From an uncultured Granulosicoccaceae bacterium (GTDB lineage Bacteria > Pseudomonadota > Gammaproteobacteria > Granulosicoccales > Granulosicoccaceae): a stretch of DNA of 33,401 nt. The position numbers were made by a program, and so were the translations under genes. The stretch covers positions 72,469 to 105,869 of the forward strand of contig CALHNS010000005.1 of NCBI GenBank assembly GCA_938035125.1. The letters run 5' to 3'. Positions 25,701 to 32,837 of the stretch are shown here, in pieces (position 1 is the stretch's first letter; each line of letters opens with the position of its first letter). The notes beneath the pieces are model-generated. The model was not told the origin of the DNA. It was given only the letters and a program-made list of their open reading frames with translations, and ran no database searches.

Positions 25701-27128
25701 ACCGTACTTATCATCCATCCCCATCATTGCAACAACCATCAAATTATCGGCCTCTGACGTGGGCTGCTTCTCTAACTTATTAGCCAGTAGAGTGACAAAG
25801 GGCTCAGAGTTATTTTTAATACTGTCTTTAAAACTGCCTAAGGCGTCTAGTGTTCTCGAAAAAGATACCGCTTGAACCACAACATGACGCAACACCGCAG
25901 GTATTGTTAAATCTTGTATTGCTGATTTTTGAGCACTTTTACGGCGATCAAGCATACCTATAATTGTCGGGCCAACATGCCTACTTGCAGGAGCTATTTT
26001 CTCACTGGCGATGCTATTAGTAGGCGTTGGCCAATCACTCAAGTTAGCCACCATGTCGCCATTTCCCGAAAAACGCTCACCAAGCTGCTTTGAAAAAGAT
26101 AACTGATCAGATTTTGATTGGCTTTTTAGCAACAACTCGGTAGAACCTAGGCTACCGCACGATAAAATAAGCTTTTTAGTTCTAATTTTAATTGGTGGAC
26201 CTAAGCGCCTATTCATAACGGCATCTGTGTGCATGACACTAATACTCCAACCCCCTGATGGCTCTGGTTGAAAGTAATTAACGGTTGCTCCGCAAAATAT
26301 ATCAACTCCATTGGATTGAGCAGAGGCTAACAAATTAGTATCAAGCGATTTCTTCGCATTATGATTGCACCCACTAAAACAATCCCCACAGCCAATACAC
26401 TGGTCAGTTTTAATCGCCTGATTCTCGTGCTGATCATCTAACTTAATGGACAGTGGCACCGCTACAAACTTAGTATCGGGTATGTTTTTGCCAAGTTCTC
26501 TTAATGCTTTAAACTTCGGATATTCTTCGTCCAGTAATTCAACGGTATTGTCTACCACTTGTTTTGAAGGGGTCGTAACACGAGCACCTAACAAGTCGGC
26601 AGCTTCTTCAAATAATTCTTTAAGCCGTGTATCGGCGGCAAAACCTTTAGGCCATTGCTCTGATCTGAAAACATGATCTTCTGGCTTAAGTATGACCCCA
26701 GCATTAATTAGTGATCCGCCTCCTAAGCCATTCGCCACAAGAGCTGAATACCCAGAACCTACTCTAATATCAAAAAGTCCACTTGTGTTCCCATTAATAC
26801 GGTCAGATCCATGAGTGTGTATCCTGATGTCCTTGGGAGCCATACCAATCGTGCTAGGAAACGATCCGGGAAGTCGTTCTGCGCCACGCTCAAGCACACA
26901 CACCCTTAATGGTTGCTTAGTTTCTGGGTTAATCGATTTACTTAATTCGTGTGCGCAAATGGCTCCGCCATAACCGCTACCAACTATGATTACGTCAAAA
27001 TCTGTTGACTCATGAGGCACATTACGGTGTTCGGTTTTTAATCTTTCGTATAAGTTTTCGAACCGATTTGAAAGAAACTGAGTGGCATAAGATGCTTTGC
27101 CTATCTGCGAATTATCAGTTTCTTTCAT
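22779..27128 (-). CDS. GMC (cholesterol-oxidase-like) oxidoreductase fused to an alpha/beta hydrolase
   Basis: This is a 1449-residue two-enzyme fusion. Residues about 43-675 are a GMC flavoenzyme: FAD-binding GSGYGG at 50-55, VANGLGGGSLINAG near 131-144, a four-Cys box CIGCGDCFSGC (Cys244, 247, 250, 254) of the kind seen in the cholesterol-oxidase-like branch, HPLGGC at 607-612 and GINPALTIS at 655-663 with the active-site His/Asn region. Residues about 690-1100 are a linker or accessory region I cannot name. Residues about 1113-1449 are an alpha/beta hydrolase: HGYSASGTTF, nucleophile elbow AHCMGS with Cys1206 instead of Ser, then Asp1399 and His1428 as the likely triad. There is no signal peptide. 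It starts three bases after the kinase stop. Oxidation plus ester or thioester cleavage of one hydrophobic substrate is inferred. Confidence 0.9.
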   Translation of the reverse strand: MKETDNSQIGKASYATQFLSNRFENLYERLKTEHRNVPHESTDFDVIIVGSGYGGAICAHELSKSINPETKQPLRVCVLERGAERLPGSFPSTIGMAPKDIRIHTHGSDRINGNTSGLFDIRVGSGYSALVANGLGGGSLINAGVILKPEDHVFRSEQWPKGFAADTRLKELFEEAADLLGARVTTPSKQVVDNTVELLDEEYPKFKALRELGKNIPDTKFVAVPLSIKLDDQHENQAIKTDQCIGCGDCFSGCNHNAKKSLDTNLLASAQSNGVDIFCGATVNYFQPEPSGGWSISVMHTDAVMNRRLGPPIKIRTKKLILSCGSLGSTELLLKSQSKSDQLSFSKQLGERFSGNGDMVANLSDWPTPTNSIASEKIAPASRHVGPTIIGMLDRRKSAQKSAIQDLTIPAVLRHVVVQAVSFSRTLDALGSFKDSIKNNSEPFVTLLANKLEKQPTSEADNLMVVAMMGMDDKYGSLTLPDHKKDDHGVLDLQYPSSDKEQHENQAELKCGQDQLNFYESNMAFLRYMVSKNIKNALVHANPLWKPLGSNLTELFNLFTDASDTPDASKKDMTLVQGEISSNDKPADNAFDSAEGFDFQSMLITVHPLGGCCMADSIEAGVVNEFGEVFDANSAGNTYEDLIVLDGSILPSAVGINPALTISTVSLRAVRHLIARCGWGGDDSTATPLHKAIERPKAKYVDVNRAVTKTTKAEVVERLVGEVTLGSGEDAIFCMAVLTLRTEPFDIAHNLRFRQNNLPLRKMAKGAASGRLPNISTLHLFRMQDWKQHHDINEILKDRSANKATWFKSRRAFLEDYESALDMHAFFKAPLDGSINLLEETPIYYLKRFFHGFLSWYQNRGKRDNEQSNRGKPKRSVWIKVKGYINYVKGPVIATFAHAGRQRRLDYHLKIGQMIALPSKSKINSEVYEALNSKLNLNGLSGQCIEGHKLFAYARRSNPWRQLMDISVTKFPMMNTENKAVLSVAPEYFAKTKVPLLHIVDEDNAVDGYADALAFYAHMMRVLVLQYFWIFRKPDTPQGKENKEATGDPILTPEQRRFPPEQLNDFERSWTSLYKESEKIVHLVFDNKRKNVPDIDSIQAGLTRYRKVNVASVAPPVLCIHGYSASGTTFAHESLYGGKCSSGGLASYLCNENRDVWILDLRSSCAFESGQENWEFEDMAYFDIPRALNEICLQTGSHKVDVVAHCMGSVMLSMMIMGDPSPSQCDPTYSSARGRIRKIVLSQAGPFMQFTRDNLFRSYLIKYFRELLPNETYTFNPKSEGLNWFDRVLSSLPYPDNSEYDFENPVKGDRFWVKTRHRMDALYGRTFSVKNMHEDVLSRIDDFFASVNFHTLEQTLWLSQRGQVSGRYNSDFTLNTKKISDNWPYKTLWIHGNENGLVDPESAARTALFFDEHGNDNLEINIIPNVGHQDSLMGNDCEIAFKAITNHLL

Positions 27129-27131
27129 TGC

Positions 27132-28865
27132 CTATATCCGCTCTGTTTCGCCCTGATAAATGGCACTGGAAATTTCATTTACCAATTCATTCATCTCAAC
27201 TGGTTTTACTAAATAGGGGCACTTCATATCTTTGGCTGCTAACAAACGATCAGAGGACGTTTCACCACTTAAAATTATGACTGGAAAATCAGCCTCTTTC
27301 TTGCGAAGTTCACGAATAGCAATGAACCCGTCATCACCATTGGGCAGCCGTAGATCGACCAATGCCAAGTCAGGATTGCGCGTTGTTTTCAACTCAATGG
27401 CCTCTGAGGTACTACCACAACCAAAGACAACACAACCACAACTCTCTAGTAGAGTTGAAGTACTTACGCGAACATCCAGATCATCCTCTATCAATAGAAT
27501 CCTTAAACCATCAAGTCGTGAAATAACCTTTCTATCGGATTGCTTAGGTTCGTCACGAAACAACTCATCGAATTGAATGCAAGGTATTTCCAGAGTAACG
27601 GTTGTACCCTTTCCAAGTAAAGACTTCATAGAAATCGTACCGTTGAGGAGTGGGACAAGCCGCCAAACAATAGAGAGCCCAAGCCCAAGACCTTTCTGGC
27701 GATCTCTTGCCGCATTATCTAATTGATAGAACTCAATCTGCACATTATCTATTTCACTTTCAGGAATACCCACACCGGTATCTATAATCTCTATTTTGCA
27801 GCCTTCTTCACTTCCTGTTACATGAATTTTAACTGAGCCCTGGTTGGTGTACTTGATTGCATTTTCTAATAAATTCCTGATAACACGCTCAAACAATAAG
27901 CGATCCAAATTTACTGTATGCGATTGATGCTGTACGTATTCCAATGTGAGTGATTTTCTCTTTGAAAGTTCGGTATAGCTTTCCACAATTTTTAATAAAG
28001 ATAATTGCAAATCAAATGAAGAGGGACAAACGTTTACCACACCAGCATCGAGCTTGGAGATATCAAGCAATGAATCAAGCTCTAATGAAAGATCATTCAT
28101 TGCGGTGTTTATTTTTCCAGCTATGGATGCACTTTCCCCATCAAGATCTCTAAGCAATAATGCTGAACTTAATAACGAGATAGCATGAAGGGGTTGACGA
28201 AGATCATGACTAGCCGCAGCTAGAAATCGCGTCTTAGCAACATTTGCACTGCGCTCTGATATTAAGGCTACCTCGAGCTTTCCATTGGCATCAAGGTCAC
28301 TTAAAAAAGACTCATACACATCTCTTGATGAGGCATATAACATTAAGCCAAGCATAATGGCTAGAGCCACCAACGCTAAGGATTGTTCCGTTGACATATC
28401 CGGTGGGGCGCCGAATAACCAAGCCATAGAAAGCGTAAAAAGAATGGGTAGTACAAATGCTAAAAATATAGGCCTGTAGCCGTGTGAAGTTGCCACTGTG
28501 CCTGATACGACACCCAATAAAATCATACTAAGAACTGCTTTATGAACATCGAGCAACTGACTAAAATAAATTAATGAACTGCAGAGTAGCAAGCTATTAA
28601 TCAGCGATAAAAACACACAGTATCTAAGCCTGAGAACTGATGCGCGTGATTGATCCTTGGCAAGGTAACGAACAACATAAAATCTGACAGCCTGCATGCC
28701 TAAGACACACAGCGCCCATCCAATAACTAAACCAGAATGTACCCGATCGATGTAAAGCATAGAAATTGTCAAAGCGACAATTATCATAGGAACTGGGGAA
28801 CGAATCGCTTGCCTATGTAGGGTGTCAAGTAATGCTTGATCTTGTTTTTCAGATTGATTATTCAA
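27132..28865 (-). CDS. Membrane hybrid sensor histidine kinase with C-terminal receiver
   Basis: Residues about 25-180 contain five or six membrane helices with little periplasmic sequence, suggesting sensing within the membrane. The HisKA domain has phospho-acceptor His220 in ASHDLRQPLHAIS; the ATPase domain has the N-box around Asn335 (NLLENAIKYT), DTGVGI from 362 and GLGLGLSI at 392-399. A receiver domain (about 454-570) has acidic residues Asp461/Asp462, phospho-acceptor Asp504 and Lys554, all intact. Length is 577 residues. The start is TTG at 28865 with AGGATGG upstream; no ATG lies before the in-frame stop upstream. No DNA-binding partner is in the window. As the first gene of the operon with the GMC-hydrolase fusion, it probably controls or responds to that pathway. 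Confidence 0.9.
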   Translation of the reverse strand: MNNQSEKQDQALLDTLHRQAIRSPVPMIIVALTISMLYIDRVHSGLVIGWALCVLGMQAVRFYVVRYLAKDQSRASVLRLRYCVFLSLINSLLLCSSLIYFSQLLDVHKAVLSMILLGVVSGTVATSHGYRPIFLAFVLPILFTLSMAWLFGAPPDMSTEQSLALVALAIMLGLMLYASSRDVYESFLSDLDANGKLEVALISERSANVAKTRFLAAASHDLRQPLHAISLLSSALLLRDLDGESASIAGKINTAMNDLSLELDSLLDISKLDAGVVNVCPSSFDLQLSLLKIVESYTELSKRKSLTLEYVQHQSHTVNLDRLLFERVIRNLLENAIKYTNQGSVKIHVTGSEEGCKIEIIDTGVGIPESEIDNVQIEFYQLDNAARDRQKGLGLGLSIVWRLVPLLNGTISMKSLLGKGTTVTLEIPCIQFDELFRDEPKQSDRKVISRLDGLRILLIEDDLDVRVSTSTLLESCGCVVFGCGSTSEAIELKTTRNPDLALVDLRLPNGDDGFIAIRELRKKEADFPVIILSGETSSDRLLAAKDMKCPYLVKPVEMNELVNEISSAIYQGETERI

Positions 28866-29187
28866 ACTAGCCCATCCTACAAATTCTTCACGATGTACAT
28901 CGAGCTAGGTCGACATTCAAAATATACGTCATACTTCTACTACCCAACATTGACATTCAATGGCTATAACTCAGCATTTGGAATGGCAGTCAAATTAACT
29001 ACCATTTTCCACACCTTTAGCGTCACCTGATCTCAGGTTTATCACGCCACCTAAAACCGGCATTCTCTCAACCAAGGAGATACCAGATTATTAACTGTTT
29101 TCCGCATTGATTCAACGCTTGATTTTGTGAAGCCTGCCAACATGAACCGGAGTATCATTACACCTCCGATTTCCACTAGGTATAACA
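28866..29187. other. Divergent intergenic region between the hybrid kinase and the peroxiredoxin gene
   Basis: These 322 bases must hold the promoters of the kinase operon (minus) and of the peroxiredoxin gene (plus). Frames here are short and unsupported. A small inverted repeat (CGGAG at 29148-29152, CTCCG at 29164-29168) sits 20 bases before the peroxiredoxin start. I cannot place -35/-10 boxes with confidence. Confidence 0.5.
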
Positions 29188-29652
29188 ATGAGCAGCGCTG
29201 AATTAGGTAAAAAAGCTCCAGATTTTAATTTACCATCAACAGGCGATAAAAACGTTCAATTAAGCTCTTTAATTGGCAACAACGTTGTACTATTTTTTTA
29301 CCCGCGCGATGACACACCTGGCTGCACAACAGAATCTCAAGATTTTCGCGATGCTTTAAACACATTTGAAGCGCGGAATATTCTAATTTTTGGCGTTTCC
29401 CAAGATTCAATCAAAAGCCATGAGAAATTTCGAAATAAATATGAAATGGGGTTCGATTTACTCAGCGATGAAGACGGTGAGGTGTGCGAGCAGTACGGCG
29501 TGATTAAGTTAAAGAAAATGTACGGCAAAGAATTCATGGGCATAGAGCGGTCAACATTTTTTATCGATACCGAGGGCGTACTCCGTCATGAATGGCGAAA
29601 AGTTAAAGTGCCTGGCCATGTAGATGAGGTTTTAAGTGTAGTTATTGGCTAG
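29188..29652 (+). CDS. bcp: Thiol peroxidase / peroxiredoxin, Bcp (PrxQ) type
   Basis: Bcp reduces H2O2 and organic hydroperoxides in the cytoplasm. The 154-residue single domain has the family start KAPDFNLP, VLFFYPRDDTPGCTTES with peroxidatic Cys46, FGVSQDSIKSHEKF and RSTFFID-x-EGVLRHEWRKVKVPGH. The second Cys five residues after the peroxidatic one, as in E. coli Bcp, is absent (Ser50/Gln51 here); the only other Cys is Cys100 in GEVCEQYGV, which could be an alternative resolving Cys. A short AGGT precedes ATG 29188. Its 3' end overlaps the convergent sugar dehydrogenase gene by 11 bases. The family call is firm. Confidence 0.9.
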   Translation: MSSAELGKKAPDFNLPSTGDKNVQLSSLIGNNVVLFFYPRDDTPGCTTESQDFRDALNTFEARNILIFGVSQDSIKSHEKFRNKYEMGFDLLSDEDGEVCEQYGVIKLKKMYGKEFMGIERSTFFIDTEGVLRHEWRKVKVPGHVDEVLSVVIG

Positions 29653-30790
29653 GTGATACGCGCAGCACCTGCCCGTTACTTGCATCTGTTAACAGATAAA
29701 GAGTGCCATCTTTTGAAACGCGAACATCACGCATTCTATGGCCCAAATTCTTAAACAAGCTCTGTTGTATGAATGTACCGTCAGAGCTAATATGAACTCG
29801 TCTGATTTCTCGTTCTTTTAGCGCGGCAACCAGTAAGTCTCCGCGAAGTTGCGGGAATGCATCCCCTGTAACCAACGCCATACCACCGGGTGCGATAGAA
29901 GGCGTCCAATGCAGTACCGGTTGAACGGTGCCCTCGTATTCAGTGAACGGAGAAATAGCAGCTCCTGAGTAGTCGCGCCCGTGAGTGGCGATAGGCCACC
30001 CGTAATTGTTGCCGCTTGCAATGATGTTCAGCTCATCACCACCTGCAGGCCCATGCTCATGGGCATACACAATGTTATGGGTTGCATCATAAACGATGCC
30101 TTGAGGATTCCTATGCCCATAACTCCACAACGCATCTAGAGAGTCCTTCGCATCAAGAAACGGATTGTCTTGGGGAATGCTGCCATCATCATTCAGGCGA
30201 ACAAAAGAGCCGGTATGACTATCGATTCGTTGGGCCATTTCGCGATAATCGAAACCATCACCAATGCCCAGTAGCAGAGTATTATCACCGAGAAAAGCGA
30301 AGCGCCCGCCATAATGAACTGGGGTGTTCTTCCATGGCGTGGCAGTAAACAAAACTTCAAGATCGACCAGTGTGTTGTTACTTAATCGAGCACGCGCTAG
30401 GCGAGTAGCATTCGCCTTGTTGTTGCCGTGAGCGTAGCTTAAATAGATCCAACCGTTTTGCGCATAGTTTGGGTGTAACACCACATCAAACAACCCGCCT
30501 TGGCTTTTTGCAAACACCGGTGGAACGCCTGCGATTGGTTCAGAAACCACACCGTTATCAATAAATCGTAATTGTCCTGAGCGCTCAGTAACAAGCAGGC
30601 GATCGTCTGGCAAGAACGCTAGCGACCAGGGATGATCAAGACCGCTTGCGACGATCTCAATGGTGTAATCTGATTCTTCCAGCTCGCTATAGCCTGCTGA
30701 GGATGCATTGGCAGCCGTATTCGCACTTGCTGCTAGCATAAGCAGGCCGAGAAACAAAAGACTGAAAATTGTATGAAGATCACGGGCCAT
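29642..30790 (-). CDS. PQQ-dependent aldose sugar dehydrogenase family protein (YliI/soluble GDH-like)
   Basis: These periplasmic six-bladed beta-propellers oxidise aldose sugars with pyrroloquinoline quinone. From ATG 30790 the product has a signal peptide ending near TAANASSA. The family pattern is clear: LDHPWSLAFLPDDRLLVTER, GGLFDVVLHPNY, PVHYGGRFAF with the catalytic His and partner Arg, GIGDGFD, YGHRNPQGIVYD, HEHGPAGGDELNII, NYGWPIATHG and SIAPGGMAL. GTG 30802 would add four residues and is an alternative; neither has a clear ribosome binding site. The enzyme needs PQQ, and no PQQ synthesis gene is in the window. Its 5' end overlaps the divergent membrane-protein gene by 18 bases and its 3' end overlaps bcp by 11. 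Confidence 0.9.
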   Translation of the reverse strand: MARDLHTIFSLLFLGLLMLAASANTAANASSAGYSELEESDYTIEIVASGLDHPWSLAFLPDDRLLVTERSGQLRFIDNGVVSEPIAGVPPVFAKSQGGLFDVVLHPNYAQNGWIYLSYAHGNNKANATRLARARLSNNTLVDLEVLFTATPWKNTPVHYGGRFAFLGDNTLLLGIGDGFDYREMAQRIDSHTGSFVRLNDDGSIPQDNPFLDAKDSLDALWSYGHRNPQGIVYDATHNIVYAHEHGPAGGDELNIIASGNNYGWPIATHGRDYSGAAISPFTEYEGTVQPVLHWTPSIAPGGMALVTGDAFPQLRGDLLVAALKEREIRRVHISSDGTFIQQSLFKNLGHRMRDVRVSKDGTLYLLTDASNGQVLRVSPSQ

Positions 30791-31222
30791 AGAGTTATAC
30801 ACACGTTTTTGTCGTTTATGCTGGCAACATTGGTTACCTACACACTAGCAAGCGTAGCGCATACGCTGCAAGTCATAAATAGACTACTGGATCTTGAAGT
30901 TGTCATTCATGCTGCAGACTGGTTACGAGTTATCCTAGGTGATTGGGTTGGTCTTTATTTGTATTGGGTTGTTATTGCCATTGGTCTGGCTATCGCGTTT
31001 ACCGTCATGTTTGCCATTCAAGCGATTTTAAAAGGAAGAAAGGACTGGTTATTTGCTCTGGGTGGCGCACTTGCCATGGCTGTCATATTGATCAGCATGA
31101 AACAGCTGAGCTCTTTAACACCCATTGCGGGTGCTCGTGGAACGGTGGGTTTCTTGTTGCAATGCGCGGCGGGGTTGGTGGGTGGGGTGTGTTTTGTAAA
31201 ACTTAATAATCGTGTTCGTTAA
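30773..31222 (+). CDS. Hypothetical inner-membrane protein with four predicted helices
   Basis: I do not recognise a family. The 149 residues contain hydrophobic segments at about 12-32, 56-86, 91-110 and 122-142, with short charged loops (for example LKGRKDW at about 86-92), so four membrane passes are likely. ATG 30773 has no clear ribosome binding site; ATG 30818 is possible but would cut into the first helix. The chosen start lies inside the first codons of the divergent sugar dehydrogenase gene. It precedes the lipoprotein gene by 35 bases on the same strand, so both may share a transcript. Confidence 0.65.
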   Translation: MKITGHRVIHTFLSFMLATLVTYTLASVAHTLQVINRLLDLEVVIHAADWLRVILGDWVGLYLYWVVIAIGLAIAFTVMFAIQAILKGRKDWLFALGGALAMAVILISMKQLSSLTPIAGARGTVGFLLQCAAGLVGGVCFVKLNNRVR

Positions 31223-31257
31223 CTCTTATACCCAGAGTCGAATTACGAGAAACACAC

Positions 31258-31923
31258 ATGAAATACCAAAGTTTAGTCACATTGCCACTGATAGCGTTAG
31301 TCGCCGCTTGTGGAGGTGGAAATTCCTCGTCACCAGACGCTGGAGGTGCTGATGTATTTCTTAACGATGAACCTATAACAGAAAACGTTAACACCCCGAA
31401 TACCACCACATCCGATGGCATTCAAACAAACCAATCCAGAATTAACGATATGGAGTTTGATTTTTCTACCTTTGTAGAGAATGGTTTATTAGGCTTTGGA
31501 TTCGGCTTCGACGTTACCGCCATAATTGAAGTGATTGAGAACAGAGGCTCTTTTTCCATTGAAGGGCCAACGATTTTTCCAACAGATGGCACTTGTTTAA
31601 AGATCTCACTTGATTTTTCAGACGCGTTTTTTAGTTACCTTGAACAAGGCGTGCAGAGTTCGGCTGAGCTTGTTGCACGAAATGTCGTTGTCGATGAACT
31701 TTCTTTCTTATCGAGACAGGAATTTTCATACTCTGAGCTCAACCAAAGCATGATTGAGAGTGGGGCCTTGAACAATCTATCAACAGCAGATGTCCCATCC
31801 GATACGATTTGCTTCTTTGGTAATTTAAGCGAAGGCGTCCAATTTGAAACGATTTACGGGAATTTTGAATTGAATACATCTGACGGGCGAACATTGTTGG
31901 GACTGTTTGAAGCGTACTTGTAA
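31258..31923 (+). CDS. Hypothetical lipoprotein
   Basis: The function is unknown. Residues 1-17 are a lipoprotein signal with lipobox LVAAC and the modified Cys18, followed by a Gly/Ser/Asp-rich flexible stretch (about 19-60). The remainder, about 61-221, looks like a soluble alpha/beta domain with two Cys, in DGTCLKIS and DTICFFG, which may form a disulfide. There is no Asp directly after Cys18 (it is Gly), so sorting to the outer membrane is likely if the E. coli rule applies. The start is ATG 31258, with GAGAAAC upstream. It follows the small membrane-protein gene by 35 bases. Confidence 0.75.
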   Translation: MKYQSLVTLPLIALVAACGGGNSSSPDAGGADVFLNDEPITENVNTPNTTTSDGIQTNQSRINDMEFDFSTFVENGLLGFGFGFDVTAIIEVIENRGSFSIEGPTIFPTDGTCLKISLDFSDAFFSYLEQGVQSSAELVARNVVVDELSFLSRQEFSYSELNQSMIESGALNNLSTADVPSDTICFFGNLSEGVQFETIYGNFELNTSDGRTLLGLFEAYL

Positions 31924-31955
31924 GTTCTTTTCTTTTTTTGATATTTTTAGCTTTT

Positions 31956-31975
31956 GGGGATAGGGTTCTATCCCC
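31956..31975. terminator. Short hairpin after the lipoprotein gene, possible weak terminator
   Basis: GGGGATA (31956-31962) pairs with TATCCCC (31969-31975) around a 6-base loop, 33 bases after the lipoprotein stop and 41 bases before the convergent methyltransferase stop. No T run follows on either strand, so intrinsic termination is doubtful. It may instead be an RNA 3'-end stabiliser. Confidence 0.35.
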
Positions 31976-32016
31976 ATATAAATCTCACAACAAAAACGAT
32001 TCAGCTTAACTCGATG

Positions 32017-32607
32017 CTAAATCTTCGTTGTATCGTAATAATTGTTTTCTCCAACATCCAACACAGTAGAAGTAGCAATCAACCCAACTTCTCTTAATGT
32101 GTTCACATAGGCAAGCTTACCCATTGATGTGCATCTGACCCCGGTATTGATATCTACCCAGCTGGCTTTTTCTATAGGCGCTGTGAACAAAAACTTACCC
32201 CCCGGTAGTAGTAAATCGGCAACGTTAGAAATCAAATCTATTTGATCAGGCTCAGGTAAAAGAAAAATAAGACCAATGGCTATAACGCCATCATAAGTCT
32301 GATGGAAAAAATCGGCATCTTGCACACAAGCGCATTGAACGGGTATATCGGGAAATCTGGAACGGAAAGTGGCTAATAGTGTTGGTGAGCTATCCACAGC
32401 CCATAGCTTAAGCCCAGCCTCATGCAACACGTGCGTAATGGGCATACCGCCACCGCAAGCCAATTCGATTACTGAGGCATTCTCACTGAAACCTTGAGAC
32501 CAGCGTTGCACTACTTTCGAACCAACAGCCGATTTATCTCGCGCGCTCAAGAACGCTAAGGCCTTTGATTCGTAGGCTTCAACTGAATTTTTAGGCAACT
32601 TTCCCAT
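32017..32607 (-). CDS. Class I SAM-dependent methyltransferase
   Basis: The Rossmann-type fold shows motif I as VIELACGGGMPI at 46-57, an acidic residue for the SAM ribose in WAVDSS (Asp72), motif with YDGVIAIGLIFLLPEPDQ near 105-122 and LLLPGGKFLFTAP near 132-145. Length is 196 residues, one domain, cytoplasmic. The N-terminal YESKALAFLSARDKS is a helix typical of small-molecule methyltransferases of this group. ATG 32607 has a poor upstream site. It diverges from the partial oxygenase gene across 230 bases. The substrate cannot be inferred. Confidence 0.85.
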   Translation of the reverse strand: MGKLPKNSVEAYESKALAFLSARDKSAVGSKVVQRWSQGFSENASVIELACGGGMPITHVLHEAGLKLWAVDSSPTLLATFRSRFPDIPVQCACVQDADFFHQTYDGVIAIGLIFLLPEPDQIDLISNVADLLLPGGKFLFTAPIEKASWVDINTGVRCTSMGKLAYVNTLREVGLIATSTVLDVGENNYYDTTKI

Positions 32608-32837
32608 AAGATAGTTGTAAGGTCATGATTAATTAAATTTGCGTTTTATAACGACAACCAGAATACGTGAATAGATATGAGATTGCACAAACCCGATTAT
32701 CCCTTTAACGTTATCCACAATACCGAAAAGGTAACTATGGATCGATACAGCAGGATTAGATATTATCGTGATCGCATTAGATACATTATTTTTCTCACTA
32801 CCCCATAAATACCATTCTAGACAAGTGAATCGAGACA

